Shown here: piece by piece, positions 42,828 to 52,157 of the stretch | How positions within the stretch are numbered: position 1 is the first letter of the stretch | How the letters are laid out: every line of letters begins with the position of its first letter | Source: Flavihumibacter petaseus NBRC 106054 | Lineage (GTDB): Bacteria; Bacteroidota; Bacteroidia; Chitinophagales; Chitinophagaceae | NCBI RefSeq assembly: GCF_000974785.1 | Contig: NZ_BBWV01000001.1 | Location: 2,170,001-2,234,000, forward strand | Length of the DNA stretch: 64,000 nt | Direction: 5' to 3' | Notes under the pieces: generated by a model | Seen by the model: only the letters and a program-made list of their open reading frames with translations | Told to the model about the DNA's origin: nothing | Databases searched by the model: none | Program-made: the position numbers and the translations under genes

Positions 42828-45031
42828 AACAGTTCCTTTCCCCTTCCTATAAGATCTGGTTTGAGCCGGGAATGGCGCTGATCAGGATCGTGACCGGGCT
42901 TTTCATGGTGTATCATGGCTGGGAGATCTTTGATCCGCAGAAGATCCAGGACTATACCAAATGGCTGACAGAATTAAAATTTCCGGCACCGGCAACGCTG
43001 GCATATCTCGGCAAGTTTGCAGAGTTGCTGGCAGGCATTTGTATCACATTGGGATTGTTTACCAGGATCATGGTATGGCCATTGATCATCACGATGCTGG
43101 TGATCGTTTTCGGCATGGGAAAGGGAAATGTTTTTTATGACGATCAGCATCCGTTCATGTTTGTATTGCTTGGCCTGGTACTTTTCTTCAATGGTTCCGG
43201 AAAATACAGTCTCGATCAGAAACTCTTCGGTAAGCCATTCGCTACCACGATCCTCTTTCTTCTGTTCACAACCTTGCAAACTAACGGGCAAACCCCAAAC
43301 CCAACCTCAAACTCCCTGCCTACGCTGAAGCTTCGGCAGGCAAAGCAAACTTCAACCTTAACCTACTGCAATCCCCTGAACCTCGACTACGGTTACTGCC
43401 CGATCCCCAATTTCACCACCTGGGGAAAGCATCGTGCAACAGCCGATCCGGTAATTGTTCGCTATAAAGACGAATACTATCTTTTCAGCACCAACCAGTG
43501 GGGGTACTGGTGGAGCGCAGATCTGTCAGACTGGCATTTCGTACCGCGGAAATTTCTCAAATCCTACCACCATGTATACGACGAGCTTTGCGCGCCGGCA
43601 GTATGGGTGATGGGTGATACGCTGCTTGTTTTCGGTTCTACCTATACAAAAGATTTTCCCATCTGGATGAGCACCAACCCTAAAGGCAATGAATGGAAGG
43701 AAGCGATAGATTCCCTCGGGATCGGCGGATGGGATCCTGCATTTTTCCTGGATGATGACGGCCGGCTGTACATGTACAACGGGAGTTCCAACCGCTACCC
43801 TTTGTATGGTGTGGAGATGAACAGGAAAACCTTCCAGCCGATCGGTACCCGGAAGGAAATGTACCTGCTGGAGGACTGGCGGTATGGCTGGCAGCGCTTC
43901 GGGGAGAATATGGACAATACATTCCTGGATCCTTTTATCGAAGGCGCCTGGATGACCAAACACGGCGGTAAGTATTACCTGCAGTACGGCGCACCGGGAA
44001 CTGAAATGAGCGGTTATGCTGACGGGGTGGTGGTGGGTAATTCGCCGCTGGGACCTTTTACAGCGCAATCAGATCCCCTGAGCTTCAAGCCGGGTGGCTT
44101 TATCAGGGGTGCCGGGCATGGTGCCACCTTCCAGGACAAGTGGAACAATTACTGGCATGTATCTACCATGAACATCACGGTGAAAAATACTTTTGAAAGG
44201 AGGAACGGCATGTGGCCGGCGGGATTTGATGCTGATGGTGTGATGTATTGCAATACCGCCTTCGGAGATTATCCGCAATATCTGCCTGATGGTGCCGCCG
44301 ATCACCTGAAATCAAGGTTCACCGGTTGGATGCTGCTGAACTATAAAAAACCAGTTACCGTATCTTCCACGCTGGGTGCATATCATGCCAACAATGCCGT
44401 TGATGAATCGGTAAAAACGTACTGGAGCGCCGCCACGGGGAATAAGGGAGAATGGATCCAGAGCGACCTTGGTGAGCTGAGCACCATCAATGCCATTCAG
44501 ATCAACTATGCTGATCAGGATGCAGCATTCCTCGGTAAACAGGAAAGGATATTCCATCAATATATCCTCTCTGTATCAGATGACGGGAAGAAGTGGCGTG
44601 TGGTAATGGATAAAAGCAAAAATGACCGGGATGTTCCACATGATTATGTGACTTTTGCCACACCGGTCAGGGCGCGGTTCGTGAGGCTGGAAAACATCAA
44701 AGTGCCGACCGGTAAGTTTGCGATCAGCGGTTTACGGATATTCGGAAAGGGCAACGGGCAGCCGCCCGGAGGTGTACAGGAATTTATCGTGTTGCGCACT
44801 GAAAAGGATAAGCGCAGTGCACTGATCAAATGGCAGCCTGACGACAACGCCTATGCGTACAATATTTACTACGGCACTTCTCCGGATAAACTGTATTCCT
44901 GCATTATGGTACATGATGCCAATGAGTACTATTTCAAGGGAATGGACAGTCAGAGAAAATACTATTTCACCATAGAAGCCATCAATGAAAATGGCATTTC
45001 CCCGCGGTATAAAACTATTACTGCAGAATGA
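42824..45031 (+). CDS. DoxX - GH43-like glycosidase - discoidin - FN3 fusion
   Basis: 735 aa. Residues 1-130 are a DoxX-family membrane domain with four helices (about 17-35, 55-78, 82-99, 109-126; LIRIVTGLFMVYHGWEIFD, FAELLAGICITLGLFTR). A fifth hydrophobic helix (137-155, FATTILFLLFTTLQTNGQ) then leads to a GH43-like five-bladed propeller at about 175-500 with the triad Asp208 (ATADPVIV), Asp304 (GGWDPAFF) and Glu373 (FIEGAWMTKHGG), an F5/8-type C (discoidin) domain at about 505-640 and an FN3 domain at 650-735. There is no in-frame start between the parts. The topology would put the glycosidase in the periplasm, tied to the inner membrane. It overlaps the GMC gene by 4 bases. DoxX relatives take part in quinone-linked oxidations. 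Confidence 0.85.
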   Translation: MKQFLSPSYKIWFEPGMALIRIVTGLFMVYHGWEIFDPQKIQDYTKWLTELKFPAPATLAYLGKFAELLAGICITLGLFTRIMVWPLIITMLVIVFGMGKGNVFYDDQHPFMFVLLGLVLFFNGSGKYSLDQKLFGKPFATTILFLLFTTLQTNGQTPNPTSNSLPTLKLRQAKQTSTLTYCNPLNLDYGYCPIPNFTTWGKHRATADPVIVRYKDEYYLFSTNQWGYWWSADLSDWHFVPRKFLKSYHHVYDELCAPAVWVMGDTLLVFGSTYTKDFPIWMSTNPKGNEWKEAIDSLGIGGWDPAFFLDDDGRLYMYNGSSNRYPLYGVEMNRKTFQPIGTRKEMYLLEDWRYGWQRFGENMDNTFLDPFIEGAWMTKHGGKYYLQYGAPGTEMSGYADGVVVGNSPLGPFTAQSDPLSFKPGGFIRGAGHGATFQDKWNNYWHVSTMNITVKNTFERRNGMWPAGFDADGVMYCNTAFGDYPQYLPDGAADHLKSRFTGWMLLNYKKPVTVSSTLGAYHANNAVDESVKTYWSAATGNKGEWIQSDLGELSTINAIQINYADQDAAFLGKQERIFHQYILSVSDDGKKWRVVMDKSKNDRDVPHDYVTFATPVRARFVRLENIKVPTGKFAISGLRIFGKGNGQPPGGVQEFIVLRTEKDKRSALIKWQPDDNAYAYNIYYGTSPDKLYSCIMVHDANEYYFKGMDSQRKYYFTIEAINENGISPRYKTITAE
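43315..43340. repeat. Hairpin repeat at the DoxX/GH43 junction
   Basis: CCTGCC-TACGCT-GAAGCTTC-GGCAGG: outer arms CCTGCC/GGCAGG around a central GAAGCTTC palindrome. It lies in coding sequence of the linker between the membrane domain and the glycosidase. Elements of this wording are common as dispersed repeats in Bacteroidota genomes, from memory. Confidence 0.6.
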
Positions 45032-45059
45032 CCACGGCGTCGATAAAACCGGAACAAAC

Positions 45060-47927
45060 ATGAAAATACGCGCACTGTTTCTCCTTGGCCTGCTCGCCTT
45101 TGCGATAGCAGGTTTTGCACAGCAACCCCCTTTCTATGCGGATATCCAGGCATTCAAGCAGCTGGACCGGGAAAGAAAACCGGAAAAGAACGGCATCCTG
45201 TTGATCGGCAGTTCCTCTTTCACTTACTGGAAAGACGTGAACAGTTATTTTCCGGGCTATCCGATCACGAACCGTGGTTTCGGCGGCTCCTCCCTTCCTG
45301 ATCTGATCCGCTACGCAGATGATATCGTTGACCCTTATGCGCCGGAGCAGATCCTGATCTATTGCGGGGAGAATGACTTTGCAGGAGCAACAGATACACT
45401 GAAGGCAGCAACGGTGGTCAACCGGTTTAAAACCTTATATGGGATACTGCGTGCCAAAGCTCCCCAGGCCTCCATCGTCTATGTGTCGATGAAGGCGAGT
45501 CCGAGCCGGCGGAAATATTTCCCAAAGATCAAAGCCGCAAATAAGGCTATTGCAGATTTTCTGAAAACAGAAAAGAATACCGGCTTCATTGATGTTTTTC
45601 CCATCATGCTGAACGCGAACGGACAACCGAAACCGGAGATCTTCCGTGCCGACAGCCTGCATATGAATGAGAAGGGATACGCCATCTGGCAGAAAGTTTT
45701 CCAGCCGGTGCTGCTGCAAACGCCGCAGGTGAAATTCATCAATGACCTGCTGGGAAAGATGACAATTGAAGAAAAGATCGGGCAGCTGAACCTGGTCGTG
45801 GGTGGCGAAGCAACTACAGGCTCCGTGGTAAGCACCGGTGTGGAAGAAAAAATCAAAAAGGGGGCCGTAGGAGGGATCTTCAGTGTTACCAGTCCCGATC
45901 GCGTACGGAAGATCCAGGAAATCGCCATGAACAATACACGCCTGAAAATTCCCATCATTTTCGGCCTGGATGTAATCCATGGGTACAAGACCATTTTCCC
46001 GATTCCGCTGGGTCTTTCCTGCAGCTGGGATATGGCGTTGATTGAATCAACCGCTCGCACGGCAGCGCAGGAAGCCAGTGCTGATGGATTGAACTGGACA
46101 TTTTCTCCGATGGTGGATATCGCCCGCGATCCCCGCTGGGGCCGTATTGCAGAGGGTTCCGGCGAAGATCCGTTCCTGGGATCTGCCATTGCCCGTGCGA
46201 TGGTGAAAGGTTACCAGGGGGATGATCTGCAAGCCAATAATACCCTGATGGCTTGTGTGAAACACTATGCCCTTTATGGTGCAGCAGAAGGCGGCCGTGA
46301 TTACAATACGGTAGACATGAGTCATGCGCGGATGTTCAATGATTACTTCCCGCCGTATAAAGCTGCTGTTGATGCCGGCGTGGGTACCGTGATGGCATCC
46401 TTCAATGATATTGATGGTATTCCCGCTACAGCCAACAAATGGCTGCTGACTGATGTGTTGCGGAATCAGTGGGGCTTTAATGGCCTGGTAGTTTCCGACT
46501 ATACCGGTGTCAGTGAAATGATCGCCCACGGAATAGGTGATCTGCAGCATGTTTCTGCGCAGGCGCTGAAAGCCGGACTGGATATGGATATGGTCAGTGA
46601 AGGATTCCTGACTACGCTGGGTGTTTCCCTTAAGTCCGGAAAGGTGACTGAGGCGGAGATTACTGAAGCCTGCAGAAGGGTACTGGAGATGAAGTATCGC
46701 CTGGGCTTGTTCCAGGATCCTTATAAATACTGTGATCCGAACAGGGCGAAGACGGAGATTTTCACGCATACGAACCGGGCGCTTGCCCGTGCAGCGGCAG
46801 CCCGGTCATCTGTTCTGCTGAAGAACAACAGGAGCGTGTTGCCACTGGCGAAAAAGGGACGGATCGCCCTGGTGGGCCCACTGGCCAACAGCCGTGAGAA
46901 CCTGGTTGGTACCTGGGCAGTGAGCGCCGATTATGCGCACCCTCCTGTATCGCTGTATACCGCTTTGCAAAGTGCGGCTGGCAGTGCAGGCTTGCTATAT
47001 GCAAAGGGGGCGAATATTTCTGAAGATTCTGCTTATGAAGCAAGGGTCAGCATTTTCGGAAAGAAGATGGAAAGAGATACCCGTTCCGCTGCCGTGATGA
47101 TCGACGAAGCTGTGAAAGCTGCGGCACAGGCGGATGTGGTGATTGCTGCCCTGGGAGAGACTGCGGAAATGACCGGCGAGTCTTCCAGTCGTTCGCTGAT
47201 CGGCATTCCTGAAAGCCAGCTGGCCTTGTTGCGTGCCCTGAAAAAAACAGGCAAGCCTGTGGTAGTGGTATTGTTTACCGGCCGCCCGCTCGTGCTTACC
47301 GAACTGGAGCCCAACGCAGATGCTATTCTCAATGTATGGTTCGGTGGTTCGGAAGCGGCTCCGGCAATTGCTGACCTGCTTTTCGGTGATGCCAATCCAT
47401 CCGGTAAGCTCACTACTTCGTTTCCGCGCAATGAGGGTCAGATACCCATTTACTATGCCCACAGGAATACCGGCCGGCCGCTGGAAGGCGAAGGGTTTCA
47501 GAAATTCAGGTCCAATTACCTGGATGTTTCCAATGAACCCCTGTATCCCTTTGGTTATGGCCTGAGCTATAGCAATTTTACCTATGGCGAGGTTGAACTG
47601 AGCAGTAAGTCACTTCGCGGTGATCAGACACTGACGGCAACAGTAACGGTGACCAATACCGGTAAAGTGGTGGGAGAAGAAGTGGTTCAGCTTTACCTGC
47701 GGGATGTGGTGGCCAGCAATACCAGGCCGTTGAAAGAGCTGAAAGGATTTAAAAAGATCAGTTTGGCTCCGGGGGCCTCTCAAAAGGTGAGTTTTACCCT
47801 GACCACACAAGACCTGAAGTTCTACAACAACGAATTGAAATATGACTGGGAAGCGGGAGCGTTTGTCATTTTTATTGGCGGTGATTCGAAATCGGCAAAA
47901 GGGGTTTCAGTACAGTGGGAAAAATAG
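45060..47927 (+). CDS. SGNH hydrolase - GH3 beta-glucosidase fusion
   Basis: 955 aa from ATG 45060, chosen for its signal peptide (MKIRALFLLGLLAFAIAGFA). Residues 25-225 are an SGNH/GDSL domain (ILLIGSSSFTYW block I, NRGFGGSS block II, CGENDF block III, DSLHMNEKG block V). Residues 230-955 are a full GH3 enzyme: FGLDVIHGYKTIFPIPLG, KHYALYGAAEGGRDYN, nucleophile Asp480 in VVSDYTGVSEM, acid/base region AEMTGESSSRS, and a C-terminal FnIII-like domain ending VSVQWEK. The esterase part may remove acyl groups, the GH3 part glucose from oligosaccharide ends. It starts 28 bases after the DoxX fusion and is the last gene of PUL 1. Confidence 0.9.
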   Translation: MKIRALFLLGLLAFAIAGFAQQPPFYADIQAFKQLDRERKPEKNGILLIGSSSFTYWKDVNSYFPGYPITNRGFGGSSLPDLIRYADDIVDPYAPEQILIYCGENDFAGATDTLKAATVVNRFKTLYGILRAKAPQASIVYVSMKASPSRRKYFPKIKAANKAIADFLKTEKNTGFIDVFPIMLNANGQPKPEIFRADSLHMNEKGYAIWQKVFQPVLLQTPQVKFINDLLGKMTIEEKIGQLNLVVGGEATTGSVVSTGVEEKIKKGAVGGIFSVTSPDRVRKIQEIAMNNTRLKIPIIFGLDVIHGYKTIFPIPLGLSCSWDMALIESTARTAAQEASADGLNWTFSPMVDIARDPRWGRIAEGSGEDPFLGSAIARAMVKGYQGDDLQANNTLMACVKHYALYGAAEGGRDYNTVDMSHARMFNDYFPPYKAAVDAGVGTVMASFNDIDGIPATANKWLLTDVLRNQWGFNGLVVSDYTGVSEMIAHGIGDLQHVSAQALKAGLDMDMVSEGFLTTLGVSLKSGKVTEAEITEACRRVLEMKYRLGLFQDPYKYCDPNRAKTEIFTHTNRALARAAAARSSVLLKNNRSVLPLAKKGRIALVGPLANSRENLVGTWAVSADYAHPPVSLYTALQSAAGSAGLLYAKGANISEDSAYEARVSIFGKKMERDTRSAAVMIDEAVKAAAQADVVIAALGETAEMTGESSSRSLIGIPESQLALLRALKKTGKPVVVVLFTGRPLVLTELEPNADAILNVWFGGSEAAPAIADLLFGDANPSGKLTTSFPRNEGQIPIYYAHRNTGRPLEGEGFQKFRSNYLDVSNEPLYPFGYGLSYSNFTYGEVELSSKSLRGDQTLTATVTVTNTGKVVGEEVVQLYLRDVVASNTRPLKELKGFKKISLAPGASQKVSFTLTTQDLKFYNNELKYDWEAGAFVIFIGGDSKSAKGVSVQWEK

Positions 47928-47958
47928 ACTGTCGAAAAAATAGATTTGAGCTGTTCAT

Positions 47959-47989
47959 AGCCCCGGTGTTTGCGCACCGGGGCTTTTTT
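47959..47989. terminator. Terminator closing PUL 1
   Basis: AGCCCCGGTG, TTTG loop, CGCACCGGGGCT and six T. It lies between convergent genes (GH3 fusion and the AraC regulator). Confidence 0.9.
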
Positions 47990-47992
47990 GTT

Positions 47993-48865
47993 TTAGGCAG
48001 ACAGTGATTTTTTGTATTCTCTTGGCGTAACGCCTCGTGATTCCCTGAAGATCCTGTTGAAGTTTGAAAGGCTGTTAAAGCCGCAGTCGTAAGCGAGGCT
48101 GGCAATGGGCTGTTCGCCTTCCGATAACAGTTTGCATGCCTGGCTGATCCTTACTTCATTGACGAAATGCACGAATGTTTTTTGGGTGCGGCTTTTGAAG
48201 TAACGGCAGAAGGCTTGTTTGTTCATGTTTACCAGGGAGCATACTTCATCGAGTGCAATTTCACGGCTGAAATTATCGAATACATATTTGAATACTTTGT
48301 GGATGCGGTCATTGTCGGTGGACTGATAGGTGTTGATATAGCCTTCACTTGCCAGCAGCTCATAATCAGGCGTATGGCTGATGGTGTGCAGGATAGCGAT
48401 CAGGCAGCTCAGGCGTTCCAGCTCTTTTAATGCTGCCATATTGAACAGGAGATCGCGTAATCTCTCTTTTGCGGTGCCTTTGAATTTCATGCCGCGGCGA
48501 GCTTGTTGCAGCGTTAATTCGAGGTGTTTCAGCGGTGTCAGCGGGGCGAGCGCGCCGAGCAGCTTTTCCGGATCAAAAAACAAGGCGATTGATCGTGCAT
48601 GTTTTTCCAGTCCACCGGTTTCAAAATACTGTTTGTCATTGTGCCAGACGTGTGGAATATCCGGCCCCAGCAGGATCAGTTCATCACTGTAAAAGCTCTC
48701 CACACTATCGCCTATGATCCGTCGGCCGTCACTTTCCACTACATATACCAGCTGGCATTCCTTGTGGAAATGGAATTCCGTTGAAAAGTATGGCAGGTCT
48801 ATCTCGCGAAGTGCAAATGCTTCGCGGCTTAGGTCCTCCGGTATCCTGGCAAATACTGGCTTCAT
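47993..48865 (-). CDS. AraC-family transcriptional regulator
   Basis: 290 aa. N-terminal cupin sensor domain at about 20-150 (IDLPYFSTEFHFHKECQLVY, LGPDIPHVWHND) and C-terminal double helix-turn-helix (EIALDEVCSLVNMNKQAFCR, SQACKLLSEGEQPIASLAYD, GFNSLSNFNRIFRESRGVTP). The cupin suggests a small sugar ligand. It is transcribed away from the SusC gene of PUL 2, 216 bases apart, and is the likely regulator of fucose use. Start ATG at 48865. Confidence 0.93.
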   Translation of the reverse strand: MKPVFARIPEDLSREAFALREIDLPYFSTEFHFHKECQLVYVVESDGRRIIGDSVESFYSDELILLGPDIPHVWHNDKQYFETGGLEKHARSIALFFDPEKLLGALAPLTPLKHLELTLQQARRGMKFKGTAKERLRDLLFNMAALKELERLSCLIAILHTISHTPDYELLASEGYINTYQSTDNDRIHKVFKYVFDNFSREIALDEVCSLVNMNKQAFCRYFKSRTQKTFVHFVNEVRISQACKLLSEGEQPIASLAYDCGFNSLSNFNRIFRESRGVTPREYKKSLSA

Positions 48866-49081
48866 ATTAGCTGATTCGGGCTTATCATCTGAATGGCCAA
48901 ATTATGGATAAAAGTGCTGTAAATGCTTTGTTGTTATATGTTTCAAATACATAAGTACTGTTACACAATCGTTTGCGTTAAATATCCGAATGCTAATATA
49001 TCGTCAGTAGTGGTCAAACCACCGTTAGTCCCCCCATAGCCTTAACAATAGCTTTACCATGAATTCTAATCAAAAAATATT

Positions 49082-52000
49082 ATGAGAAAACTTGGTTTAG
49101 CGCTCTTTGTAATACTCTCCTGTTTGCAACTGCTGGCTCAGGAAGTAAAGACAAGGACAGCCCGAAGTGGGCATGTAGCGACTGCTAATGGCGAGCCATT
49201 GCCGGCAACCATCAAAAACCGTAGCACTAAAGTTTCGGTTTCTGCCGATATCAAAGGCGATTTTAGTATTGCAGCATCTGATGGCGATGTTTTGGAGATC
49301 TCTTCGGTTGGTTATGTTACGCAACAGGTTTCAGTATCCGGCACAACACACATTTCAATTGTATTGAAAGCCGGAGATGGCAAGATGGACGAGGTGGTCG
49401 TGGTGGGTTACGGATCACAGAAAAAAGTAAATCTTTCCGGTGCAGTGAATACAGTAAAGGTGAGTAACCTCACCAACCGGCCCATTAACTCGCTAACCAA
49501 ATCTCTCCAGGGCCAGGTGCCAGGCGTTACCGTAATTGCCCGTCCCGGTGACGTGGGTAATGATATGGGCAGCATCAATATCCGTGGTCGGGGTAATCTG
49601 GGTACATCCGAACCTTTTTATGTTATTGATGGTGTTCCGGTTTCTTCCGGTGATTTCGCACGCATTAATCCTGCGGATATTGAGTCTATGTCCATTCTCA
49701 AAGATGCTGCCGCATCTGCGATCTATGGTTCACGGGCAGCATTTGGCGTTGTACTTGTTACTACCAAGAAAGGTAAGGAGGGTAAGATGCAGGTGGATCT
49801 GAATGCATATTATGGTTCGCAGAAAGCTGTGGTGCTTCCGGATGTACTTGGTTCACCAGACTATGCCACCCTCATGAATGAAGCCTATACCAATGCGGGC
49901 AGATCGCCAGTGTATACAGATGAACAGATTCAAAAATTCCGTGACGGATCTGATCCTGATCTTTATCCGAATACAGACTGGTATGCGGCAACCCTGAAGA
50001 AATCAGCACCTATATGGCAGACCGACCTTAGTGTAATGGGTGGCGGGAAAACCCGCTATTATATGGGCGCCAGTGTGATGAAGCAAGGCTCGCTGATTCC
50101 GGGTAAGGATCTGACAAGGTACTCCCTGCGTGCTAATACAGAATCCCAGATCAGTGAAATATTCAAAATAGGAACTAACCTCTCTTATATCCGTGACGGA
50201 TTTAACAACGAAGGAGGAAGTTTTAGTCTTACCTCGCTGGCCAGGATGGTTCCTGCTACTGTCAACAAACAAAGCGATGGAAGTTGGGGTACCATGACTG
50301 GTGGTACCGTAAATGCCGGTAATGGCGGAAATAACCCGTTGCGTTCTATTGCAGAGGGCGGCAGGCAGTCCTATGAAACGGATCGCTTTATCGGTTCACT
50401 CAATGCCAACCTGCGACCAGTTAAAGGGCTCAGCCTTGACGGTATGTTTTCCTATAATGCCTATGGTTCAAGAACGAGTACATTCGTTAGTGAAATGCAG
50501 CCTTTGATAAACTGGCTGACCAAAGAACCTATTGAATCAACCAGGCGATTTCCAAATCGGTTGGACGAAGCCTGGGTAAAGCAGTCCACCCTACTGGCGC
50601 AATTTTTTGCGACCTATGATTACCAGCTGAAAGATCATGGTTTCAGGCTCATGGGGGGTGCGTCCTATGAAAACTATAATTATCGCACACTTGGTGCTTT
50701 CCGCCGTGATTTCATCAATAACGAGCTCAATGCCATTAATGCCGGTTCTCCTGGTATCGCAGCATCTGACCTCGGCAACAATGGCGATATTCAGCAGAAT
50801 GCTTTCCAAAGCTATTTTGGCCGCTTCAACTACAATTTCGCAGAGAAATATTTTCTGGAGGCGAATATCCGGTTTGACGCCTCTTCCAAGTTTGCGCCAG
50901 GGCACCGTTGGGGGAATTTTCCTTCCCTATCTGCAGCCTGGCGGATTTCCAAAGAGGATTTCTTCAATGTAAGCTGGGTGGACGAGCTGAAGCTCCGTGG
51001 CTCCTGGGGTAAACTCGGTAACGTGAACAACGTAGGTAACTACGATTTCTATGATGGTATGTCAACCGGAACGGTGGGGATTCTTGACAATGCATTCCTG
51101 ACAGGTATTTACCAGACCAGGCTTGCCAACCCAAACCTGACCTGGGAGAAAGTAGATATGACCAACCTTGGACTGGATGCGAATCTGTTCCATAACAAAC
51201 TAACAGTTCAGGTAGACGCATTCAAGAAAACTACCAACGACATCCTGCTTCAAATGCCTATTCCTTTTGAATGGGGGGTGCCTGGTAACACCCAACCAAA
51301 CAATGCCGGCATTGTGGAAAATAAAGGGATTGAATTGTCGTTGGGTCACAACAACCATATTGGAGACTTCACTTACAGCATCAGCGGTAACCTGTCGAAG
51401 ATCTGGAACAGTATCACTTACCTGGCCGGGCAAGACAACCAGGTTACCGGTGACTACTACGTCTATCGGCAGGGACAAGCTATCGGCTCATTCTATATGT
51501 ACCAGGCGGATGGTTTGTTTGTGAGTGATGAAGAAGTCGCGAATCATGCTTCACAAAGCTCTTCGACCAAGGCCGGTGATATCAAATTTGTTGATCAGAA
51601 TAAGGACAACATCATCAATGGCGATGACCGCGTAATTGTGGGAAATGATGTTCCGTATTTCAACTATGGAATCAATTTATCTGCTGGCTATAAAGGATTT
51701 GACCTGAATATCATGGGGCAAGGCGTTAGCGGCGTTTCCCTATACCTGCCGCTTGAAGCTTCCTGGGCTTTCTTTAACGGAGCCGGTGTACGGGAATATA
51801 ACCTGCATCGCTGGACCAAAGAAAATCCCGATCCCAATGCGGCCTATCCGCGTCTGCTGATGTCTGCTGACAATACTCAGAATCAAGTGAACAACAGTTT
51901 TTGGTTGTACGACGGGGATTATTTCCGCATTAAAGTGTTATCACTTGGCTATAGCCTTCCTTCAAGCGTGATAAAAAAGCTGAAGATGCAAAGGATCCGG

Positions 52001-52138
52001 TTCTACCTGTCTTCCAATAACCTCTTTACGATCCGTGCAGAAAAACGCATGAAGGATTTCGATCCCGAGATGGCATCACAGCGGGCAACCTATCCGCAGC
52101 TAAAGACTTTCTCTGCCGGATTGAATGTTACTTTTTAA
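49082..52138 (+). CDS. SusC/RagA TonB-dependent receptor (PUL 2)
   Basis: 1018 aa. Signal peptide MRKLGLALFVILSCLQLLA, a carboxypeptidase-D-like domain (about 28-100), the TonB plug (DEVVVVGYGSQKKVNLSGAV, SLQGQVPGVTVIARPGD, IESMSILKDAAASAIYGSRA) and the beta-barrel ending TFSAGLNVTF. Unlike the PUL 1 receptor it has no STN domain, which agrees with control by the AraC protein instead of an ECF/FecR relay. It is expected to import fucosylated oligosaccharides. Confidence 0.97.
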   Translation: MRKLGLALFVILSCLQLLAQEVKTRTARSGHVATANGEPLPATIKNRSTKVSVSADIKGDFSIAASDGDVLEISSVGYVTQQVSVSGTTHISIVLKAGDGKMDEVVVVGYGSQKKVNLSGAVNTVKVSNLTNRPINSLTKSLQGQVPGVTVIARPGDVGNDMGSINIRGRGNLGTSEPFYVIDGVPVSSGDFARINPADIESMSILKDAAASAIYGSRAAFGVVLVTTKKGKEGKMQVDLNAYYGSQKAVVLPDVLGSPDYATLMNEAYTNAGRSPVYTDEQIQKFRDGSDPDLYPNTDWYAATLKKSAPIWQTDLSVMGGGKTRYYMGASVMKQGSLIPGKDLTRYSLRANTESQISEIFKIGTNLSYIRDGFNNEGGSFSLTSLARMVPATVNKQSDGSWGTMTGGTVNAGNGGNNPLRSIAEGGRQSYETDRFIGSLNANLRPVKGLSLDGMFSYNAYGSRTSTFVSEMQPLINWLTKEPIESTRRFPNRLDEAWVKQSTLLAQFFATYDYQLKDHGFRLMGGASYENYNYRTLGAFRRDFINNELNAINAGSPGIAASDLGNNGDIQQNAFQSYFGRFNYNFAEKYFLEANIRFDASSKFAPGHRWGNFPSLSAAWRISKEDFFNVSWVDELKLRGSWGKLGNVNNVGNYDFYDGMSTGTVGILDNAFLTGIYQTRLANPNLTWEKVDMTNLGLDANLFHNKLTVQVDAFKKTTNDILLQMPIPFEWGVPGNTQPNNAGIVENKGIELSLGHNNHIGDFTYSISGNLSKIWNSITYLAGQDNQVTGDYYVYRQGQAIGSFYMYQADGLFVSDEEVANHASQSSSTKAGDIKFVDQNKDNIINGDDRVIVGNDVPYFNYGINLSAGYKGFDLNIMGQGVSGVSLYLPLEASWAFFNGAGVREYNLHRWTKENPDPNAAYPRLLMSADNTQNQVNNSFWLYDGDYFRIKVLSLGYSLPSSVIKKLKMQRIRFYLSSNNLFTIRAEKRMKDFDPEMASQRATYPQLKTFSAGLNVTF

Positions 52139-52157
52139 GCAATTAAACGATAAAAAA

